Part shown: positions 5,709 through 9,611 of the stretch, in pieces | Layout: each line of letters opens with the position of its first letter | Numbering within the stretch: the stretch's first letter is position 1 | NCBI GenBank assembly: GCA_020848055.1 | Contig: JADLBB010000203.1 | Span: 1-9,611 of the forward strand | Direction of reading: 5' to 3' | Source of the DNA: Chloroflexota bacterium | Lineage (GTDB): Bacteria > Chloroflexota > Limnocylindria > QHBO01 | Length of the DNA stretch: 9,611 nt | Program-made: the position numbers and the translations under genes | Notes under the pieces: generated by a model | The model's input: the letters and a program-made list of their open reading frames with translations, nothing else | Database searches by the model: none | What the model was told of the DNA's origin: nothing

Positions 5709-5736
5709 ATGCTAGGAGGAGGCGGGGGGAGGTCAA
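5709..5736 (-). promoter_or_regulatory. Promoter of the LysM transglycosylase gene
   Basis: On the minus strand TTGACC (-35, 5731-5736) and TAGCAT (-10, 5709-5714) are separated by 16 bp. Transcription would start near 5702, leaving a leader of about 45-50 nt before GTG 5654. It is the best sigma-70-type pair seen in the gap. Confidence 0.6.
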
Positions 5737-5796
5737 GGTACGATGGGTGGTCCGGGGAGTACTTCAGTACCGTGCGGTGCGGTCCGGTACGATCGG
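5737..5796. promoter_or_regulatory. Cluster of GTAC inverted and direct repeats, candidate operator
   Basis: Four GTAC sites start at 5738, 5759, 5767 and 5787. GTACT-TC-AGTAC (5759-5770) is a perfect palindrome around a 2-nt centre. GTACCG (5767-5772) and CGGTAC (5785-5790) form a perfect inverted repeat. GGTACGATnGG occurs at 5737-5747 and again at 5786-5796. The cluster abuts the -35 of the LysM gene and lies about 60 bp upstream of the rpsB -10. The regulator is unknown. Confidence 0.45.
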
Positions 5797-5850
5797 CAAG
5801 CCCGGCCGCAGCTTCGATCCGAGGCCCGACCGGCCGTTCGGCGTTGCCGC

Positions 5851-5859
5851 TGCTATAAT
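5851..5859 (+). promoter_or_regulatory. Extended -10 promoter of the rpsB-tsf-pyrH-frr-uppS cluster
   Basis: TGCTATAAT is a perfect TATAAT with an extended TGn. No good -35 is visible at the usual spacing. Transcription would begin near 5866, leaving a leader of about 135 nt, long enough for S2-type autoregulation, although I cannot identify a known S2-binding fold. Confidence 0.7.
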
Positions 5860-5984
5860 TCGGGGGTTGCGCGCACCCCGCGCGGCACTTCACCCATCTC
5901 ACACGCCCGACCGATCCGGCCACTCCTCGGTGCCCGCGCCACGCGGGTCGGACGCCGGAGGCGACGTCGAGCGGAGGAACAACC

Positions 5985-5990
5985 GGAGGT
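5985..5990 (+). promoter_or_regulatory. Ribosome binding site of rpsB (fixes a TTG start)
   Basis: GGAGGT is followed by 8 nt and then TTG 5999, giving the N-terminus MAAATMKQLLEAG. The alternative ATG at 6014 would be 23 nt from this SD, too far. Confidence 0.85.
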
Positions 5991-5998
5991 ACACATCC

Positions 5999-6949
5999 TT
6001 GGCTGCAGCCACCATGAAGCAGCTGCTCGAAGCGGGCGTCCATTTCGGGCACCAGACGCGGCGCTGGCATCCGAAGATGCGCGAGTACATCTTCGCCGAG
6101 CGCAACGGCATACACATCATCGACCTGGCCCAGACCGTGACCAGGCTGGACGCGGCCCTCGATTTCGTGCGCGAGACCGTGCGCCGCGGCGAGCCCATCC
6201 TGTTCGTGGGCACCAAGAAGCAGGCCCAGGACGCGATCGCCGATGCGGCCCAGCGCTGCGGCCAGCACTACATCAACACCCGCTGGCTCGGCGGCATGCT
6301 GACCAACTTCGTGACCATCAAGCGACGCATCCAGCGCCTGGAGGCGCTCGAGGCGCGCCGCGACTCCGGCGAGTTCGAGCGGCTGACCAAGAAGGAGGCC
6401 TCGAAGCTGAACGACGAGATCGCCAAGCTCGACGCCGCTCTTGGCGGCATCCGCAAGATGCGACGCCTGCCCGGTGCCGTGTTCATCGTGGATCCGCACC
6501 GGGAGTCGATCGCGGTGGCCGAGTCGCGCCGGCTCGAGATCCCGATCGTCGCCATGACCGATACCAACTGCGATCCCGACCTGATCGACTGGGTCATCCC
6601 CGCCAACGACGACGCCATCCGCTCCGTGCGCCTCATCGCCGGCCTGGTGGCCGATGCGGCCGCGGGCGCGCAGCAGGAGCGCCAGGCGCGCCTCGACGAG
6701 GAGTTCGAGCAGGCCGAGGCATTGCCGCCGGTCGATGAGTCCACCCTCAGTTCGGAGGCCGACTACACCGCGGCACTGGCGTCCGGCGAGGCGCTCGTCT
6801 TCGAGCCGGAGCCCGAGGAGGACGAGGACGAGGAACGCCGCGCCCGCGCGCGCCGGGTCGCTCAGCTCGACGATGACGAACCAACCCACGACCCCGACCG
6901 CGAGCACGAGCGCCTGATCGACGAGCAGGCCCGCGAGGTACGTCGCTAG
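5999..6949 (+). CDS. rpsB: 30S ribosomal protein S2 with an acidic C-terminal extension
   Basis: S2 is a late-assembling protein of the 30S platform that helps hold S1 or mRNA. The product has 316 residues. The core is typical: MKQLLEAGVHFGHQTRRWHP (6-25), ERNGIHIIDLAQT (34-46), ILFVGTKKQAQD (67-78), NTRWLGGMLTNF (93-104), the coiled-coil insertion (about 105-152), LPGAVFIVDP (157-166), IPIVAMTDTNCDPDLIDWVIPANDDAIRS split over 181-209, and a final helix to about 225. S2 is usually 230-260 residues. The extra 90 or so are highly charged, with an acidic run EPEEDEDEE (271-279) followed by RRARARR. The start is TTG 5999, chosen on the GGAGGT 8 nt upstream. rpsB leads the cluster with tsf 27 nt downstream. 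Confidence 0.96.
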   Translation: MAAATMKQLLEAGVHFGHQTRRWHPKMREYIFAERNGIHIIDLAQTVTRLDAALDFVRETVRRGEPILFVGTKKQAQDAIADAAQRCGQHYINTRWLGGMLTNFVTIKRRIQRLEALEARRDSGEFERLTKKEASKLNDEIAKLDAALGGIRKMRRLPGAVFIVDPHRESIAVAESRRLEIPIVAMTDTNCDPDLIDWVIPANDDAIRSVRLIAGLVADAAAGAQQERQARLDEEFEQAEALPPVDESTLSSEADYTAALASGEALVFEPEPEEDEDEERRARARRVAQLDDDEPTHDPDREHERLIDEQAREVRR

Positions 6950-6976
6950 CGGCGGCTCGCCGACCAAGAGGAACCA

Positions 6977-7606
6977 ATGACGAACAACCTGATGATCAAG
7001 CCCGACGACATCAAGCGGCTCCGGGAGCAGACCGGCGCCGGCATCATGGACTGCAAGCGCGCGCTGACCGACGCGGACGGCGACTTCGAGCAGGCCGTGC
7101 AGCTTCTCCGCGCCAAGGGCCTGTCTACCGCGGCCAGGAAGGCAGATCGGGAGGCTCGCGAGGGCGTGGTGATGAGCTACATCCATCATGGCTCCCGCCT
7201 CGGCGTGCTGCTCGAGCTCAACTGCGAGACCGACTTCGTGGCGCGCACCGACGACTTCGGCCAGCTGGCGCGCGAGCTCGCCATGCAGATCGCCGGCATG
7301 GCGCCGCGCTGGGTCAGTCGCGAAGACGTGCCCGCTGCAACGCTGGACGAACAACGCCGGATCTTCACGCTCGAGGCGGAGAAGGACGGACGGCCGGCGG
7401 ACAAGGTGCCGATGATCGTCGAGGGCAAACTGAACAAGTGGCTCGAGGGCGTCTGCCTGCTCGACCAGCCTTACCGCGACACCGACCGTCGGGTCGCTGA
7501 CCTGGTGACCGAGAAGATCGCCCTGCTCGGAGAGAACATCCGGGTGGCTCGGTTCGCGCGGTTCGCCGTCGGTGAACAGCCGGCCGCCGGCGACGGGTTG
7601 GCCTGA
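6977..7606 (+). CDS. tsf: Elongation factor Ts, short form
   Basis: EF-Ts exchanges GDP for GTP on EF-Tu during translation elongation. The N-terminal UBA-like domain (about 8-44) reads IKRLREQTGAGIMDCKRAL, and the EF-Tu contact motif TDFVAR (85-90) sits in LELNCETDFVARTDDF. A single dimerisation-type core domain follows, ending with VADLVTEKIALLGENIRVARF (173-193). At 209 residues it is the short form, seen for example in Thermus, rather than the roughly 280-residue E. coli form. ATG 6977 has AGAGGA only 4 nt upstream, a tight spacing; ATG 6992 (M6) is a possible alternative that leaves the UBA domain intact. It ends three bases before pyrH. Confidence 0.96.
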   Translation: MTNNLMIKPDDIKRLREQTGAGIMDCKRALTDADGDFEQAVQLLRAKGLSTAARKADREAREGVVMSYIHHGSRLGVLLELNCETDFVARTDDFGQLARELAMQIAGMAPRWVSREDVPAATLDEQRRIFTLEAEKDGRPADKVPMIVEGKLNKWLEGVCLLDQPYRDTDRRVADLVTEKIALLGENIRVARFARFAVGEQPAAGDGLA

Positions 7607-7609
7607 GCA

Positions 7610-8356
7610 ATGGGCGAGGCCGCCTCCGCGCCGGTCGAGGGAGGGCGCCGGGTGCTGCTCAAGCTATCCGGCGAGGCCCTGATGGGGGAGCACGACTACG
7701 GGATCGACCCCGCCGTCGTGCGTGGGATCGCGGCACAGGTGTCGGCCACCAGCGCCGAGGGCATCCAGATCGCCATCGTCGTGGGCGGCGGAAACATCTT
7801 TCGCGGCCTGGCGGCCAGCGCGCGCGGCATGGACCGGGCGACCGCCGATTACGTCGGCATGCTCGCCACGGCCATGAACGGCCTGGCCCTGCAGGACGCG
7901 CTGGAACAGGCCGACACCCCCACGCGCGTGATGAGCGCGATCGCCATGAACGAGATCTGCGAGCCGTACATCAGGCGGCGCGCGATCCGGCACCTGGAGA
8001 AGGGCCGCGTGGTGGTCCTGGTGGCCGGCACTGGCAACCCCTACTTCACGACCGACACGGCCGCCACGCTGCGGGCGGTCGAGATCCACGCGCAGGTCAT
8101 TCTCAAGGCCACGCGGGTGGATGGCGTGTACGATGCCGACCCCGAGAAGTATCCGGACGCTCAGCGCTACAGCCGCATCGGATACACCGAGCTGTTGAGT
8201 AACCGCCTCCAGGCGCTGGACGCCACTGCCGTCAGCCTGGCCATGGACAACGAGATGCCCATTGTCGTCTTTGACATGACGGTCGAGGGCAATATCACGC
8301 GGGCGGTTCGTGGCGAGCCCATCGGCACGCTCATCTCAGGAGGCCCAACGTCATGA
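7610..8356 (+). CDS. pyrH: Uridylate kinase (UMP kinase)
   Basis: UMP kinase makes UDP from UMP and ATP in pyrimidine nucleotide synthesis. The 248-residue protein belongs to the amino-acid kinase family: LLKLSGEALMG (16-26) with Lys18, VVGGGNIFRG (57-66) at the phosphate and UMP site, MDRATADYVGMLATAMNGLALQ (74-95), VAGTGNPYFTTDTAA (138-152), and KATRVDGVYDADP (166-178), all as in active enzymes. The ATG at 7610 has a poor SD but lies three bases after the tsf stop, so coupling is likely. GTG 7652 has a good SD-like GGAGGG 6 nt upstream but would leave only two residues before the LKLSGE strand, so I prefer 7610. Its TGA overlaps the frr ATG (ATGA, 8353-8356). Confidence 0.95.
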   Translation: MGEAASAPVEGGRRVLLKLSGEALMGEHDYGIDPAVVRGIAAQVSATSAEGIQIAIVVGGGNIFRGLAASARGMDRATADYVGMLATAMNGLALQDALEQADTPTRVMSAIAMNEICEPYIRRRAIRHLEKGRVVVLVAGTGNPYFTTDTAATLRAVEIHAQVILKATRVDGVYDADPEKYPDAQRYSRIGYTELLSNRLQALDATAVSLAMDNEMPIVVFDMTVEGNITRAVRGEPIGTLISGGPTS

Positions 8357-8910
8357 CCCACGACGCGATCATCGCCATCGAGCCGAAGATGCAGCGCGCG
8401 ATCGAGGCCATGGAACGCGACTTCGGTGGCATCCGCACCGGTCGCGCTTCATCGACCCTGGTGGAGCGCATCACGGTCGAGTATTACGGGGCGCAGACGC
8501 CGCTCAACCAGGTCGCCTCGATCAGCACCCCGGACGCTCACCTGATCGTCATCCAGCCATGGGACCGATCGGTCCTGCCGGCCATCGAGAAGGCCATCAC
8601 GCGCAGCGACATCGGCCTGGTGCCGAACGTGGATGGCACCGTCGTCAGGCTCAATGTGCCGCCACTGACTGAGGAGCGACGGCGCGAGATGGTCAAGCAG
8701 GTCCACCGTCGGGCCGAGGAGGCGCGGGTCGAGGTGCGCAACCACCGGCGCGAGGCGGCCGAGCATCTCAAGCGCGCCATGCGCGATGGCGACCTGTCCG
8801 AGGACGAGGAGCGTCGCGAGCTGGAGGGACTCCAGCGCGTGACCGACCGTCACATCGACGCGATCGACGGACGCGCCGACCGCAAGGAAGCCGAGATCCT
8901 GGAGGTCTGA
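8353..8910 (+). CDS. frr: Ribosome recycling factor
   Basis: RRF with EF-G splits post-termination ribosomes. The 185-residue protein is the normal length. Helix 1 contains FGGIRTGRASSTLVERITVEYYG (split across 24-46). The beta domain contains TPLNQVASISTPDAHLIVIQPWD, and IEKAITRSDIGLVPNVDGTVVRLNVPPLTEERRREMVK leads into the long C-terminal helices of the three-helix bundle, rich in charged residues as usual. The ATG overlaps the pyrH stop by four bases and has AGGAGG at 8338-8343 (9-nt spacing) inside the pyrH coding end. frr after pyrH is the standard order. Nothing is missing from the sequence. Confidence 0.97.
   Translation: MTHDAIIAIEPKMQRAIEAMERDFGGIRTGRASSTLVERITVEYYGAQTPLNQVASISTPDAHLIVIQPWDRSVLPAIEKAITRSDIGLVPNVDGTVVRLNVPPLTEERRREMVKQVHRRAEEARVEVRNHRREAAEHLKRAMRDGDLSEDEERRELEGLQRVTDRHIDAIDGRADRKEAEILEV
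8901..8906 (+). promoter_or_regulatory. Ribosome binding site of uppS (fixes a GTG start)
   Basis: GGAGGT, in the last codons of frr, lies 7 nt before GTG 8914, which begins a product with the conserved HVAIIADGN strand at residue 10. No other start is as well supported. Confidence 0.8.
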
Positions 8911-8913
8911 CCG

Positions 8914-9609
8914 GTGTCGGAACCGGTCGCCCCCCCACGACACGTCGCGATCATCGCCGACGGCAATCGTCGCTGGGCGCGCGATCGTGGGCTGCCGGTG
9001 CTGTCCGGGCACGTCCAGGGCATCGAGGCCATCCGCCCGATAGTGCGTCGCGCGCGCGACCGGGGCGTCGAGACGCTCAGCGTCTACACCTTCAGCACCG
9101 AGAACTGGACGCGCCCCGATGACGAGGTCTCGGGCCTGTTCGGCCTCATCGACGGCGCCGTCAACCAGTACACCGACGAGCTGATCGGCGAGGGCGTGCG
9201 GGTGCGGGTCATCGGTCGCCTGCACGAGGCGCCCTCCGACGTGCAGCGCTCGATCCGCGCCGCCGAGGAGCGGACGCGGGCCGGGGAGCGCCTCACGCTC
9301 AACATCTGCTTCAACTATTCCGGGCGCTCCGAGATCGTCGACGCGGTGCGCGCGCTCGTCGCCGCGCGCGCCGATCCAGAGGCCATCGACGAGGCCCATC
9401 TGGCGTCTCACCTGTACACCGCGGGCCAGCCCGATGTCGACCTGCTGATCCGGACCGGTGGTGATCGGCGCACCAGCAACTTCCTGCTGTGGCAGGCCGC
9501 CTACGCCGAGCTCGTGTTCTGCGACGCCTACTGGCCGGACTTCACCCCTGACGACTTCGACGCGGCGCTGGCCGAGTACGCTGGGCGCGAAAGGCGCTTC
9601 GGGAGCTAG
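8914..9609 (+). CDS. uppS: Undecaprenyl diphosphate synthase (cis-prenyltransferase)
   Basis: UppS condenses eight isopentenyl diphosphates onto farnesyl diphosphate to make the C55 carrier lipid for peptidoglycan, acting at the membrane face. The 231-residue protein is complete (stop TAG 9607-9609). It has HVAIIADGNRRWA (10-22) with catalytic Asp16 and Asn18, His33 in SGHVQG, YTFSTENWTRP with Ser61, Asn64, Arg67 and Glu71, FNYSGRSEI, and LLIRTGGDRRTSNFLLW (177-193) with Arg180, Arg186 and Ser188. YAEL with Glu199 and WPDF close the motif set. By E. coli numbering two substrate-site residues differ: Arg39 is Val29 and Glu198 is Asp184. The start is GTG 8914, 3 nt after frr. Chain length cannot be read from sequence. 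Confidence 0.93.
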   Translation: MSEPVAPPRHVAIIADGNRRWARDRGLPVLSGHVQGIEAIRPIVRRARDRGVETLSVYTFSTENWTRPDDEVSGLFGLIDGAVNQYTDELIGEGVRVRVIGRLHEAPSDVQRSIRAAEERTRAGERLTLNICFNYSGRSEIVDAVRALVAARADPEAIDEAHLASHLYTAGQPDVDLLIRTGGDRRTSNFLLWQAAYAELVFCDAYWPDFTPDDFDAALAEYAGRERRFGS

Positions 9610-9611
9610 CC

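Larger units (their letters stand above)
5655..5998. other. Divergent intergenic region between the LysM gene and rpsB
   Basis: This 344-bp gap has no protein-like open frame; the frames crossing it are low-complexity read-through of rpsB. From left to right it holds the LysM-gene SD and leader, a -10/-35 pair on the minus strand (5709-5736), a cluster of four GTAC sites with inverted symmetry (5737-5796), an extended -10 for rpsB (5851-5859), and a roughly 135-nt rpsB leader. The leader has a 6-bp hairpin, CCCGCG/CGCGGG, at 5933-5947, and two SD-like sites at 5973-5978 and 5985-5990. Confidence 0.7.

Noticed and set aside
5863..5879. GGGGT/ACCCC hairpin just after the rpsB -10
   Set aside because: It overlaps the expected transcription start, so the full stem would not be present in the RNA.
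5684..5998. Upstream extension of the rpsB frame
   Set aside because: The frame is open by chance in GC-rich DNA; the region holds promoters and the leader, and S2 homology starts at 5999.
5555..7354. 599-residue open frame on the minus strand across rpsB and the 5' part of tsf
   Set aside because: It lies opposite unmistakable rpsB and tsf, has no recognisable domain, and its composition is that of the complement of GC-rich coding DNA.
8449..9411. 320-residue minus-strand frame opposite frr and uppS
   Set aside because: It is the complement of two certain genes and has no recognisable motifs.
1..9611. A CRISPR array, prophage, transposon, toxin-antitoxin or defence island
   Set aside because: No spacer-repeat pattern, integrase or transposase motif, terminal inverted repeats or defence domains are visible; nearly all sequence is assigned to housekeeping genes.

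Overview
This is a GC-rich, gene-dense bacterial chromosome segment made almost entirely of housekeeping genes in a conserved order. Two translation-centred clusters read rightwards, and one cell-wall gene between them reads leftwards. The high GC, TTG/GTG starts behind strong Shine-Dalgarno (SD) sites, the short form of EF-Ts, the charged C-terminal tails on S16 and S2 and the DUF3352-like protein fit a high-GC Chloroflexota lineage (Limnocylindria/Ellin6529-like). That placement is inference from protein character and gene order; I could not run a phylogeny.

Left block (1-4488, + strand): the 3' end of a DUF3352-like gene, then rpsP (S16), khpA (KH RNA chaperone), rimM (S16/30S maturation), trmD (tRNA m1G37 methyltransferase), rplS (L19), rnhB (RNase HII) and yraN (UPF0102 nuclease-like). 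rpsP/khpA and rimM/trmD overlap by GTGA and TGATG junctions, and rimM starts inside khpA. Transcription is probably re-initiated before rplS, where there is an extended -10 (TGCTATACT) followed by a leader with two hairpins. rnhB has no visible SD but has a TAnnnT hexamer 9 nt before its ATG. lepB, which often sits between rplS and rnhB, is absent.

Middle (4503-5654, - strand): a secreted protein with three LysM domains and a C-terminal lytic transglycosylase domain, convergent with yraN. Two of its LysM-plus-linker modules are a nearly identical 220-bp tandem repeat. The 344-bp divergent gap (5655-5998) holds a promoter for this gene, a cluster of four GTAC sites with inverted symmetry, and an extended -10 (TGCTATAAT) with a ~135-nt leader for rpsB.

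Right block (5999-9609, + strand): rpsB (S2), tsf (EF-Ts), pyrH (UMP kinase), frr (ribosome recycling factor) and uppS (undecaprenyl diphosphate synthase), the classic order. It couples translation with nucleotide and lipid-carrier supply.

I see no CRISPR, prophage, IS element, tRNA, rRNA or defence system, and no clearly undescribed multi-gene system. The most unusual observation is in rnhB: the near-invariant DEAGRG active-site motif reads DAVGVA, losing the catalytic glutamate and the GRG substrate-recognition motif while the other acidic residues and the rest of the fold are kept.
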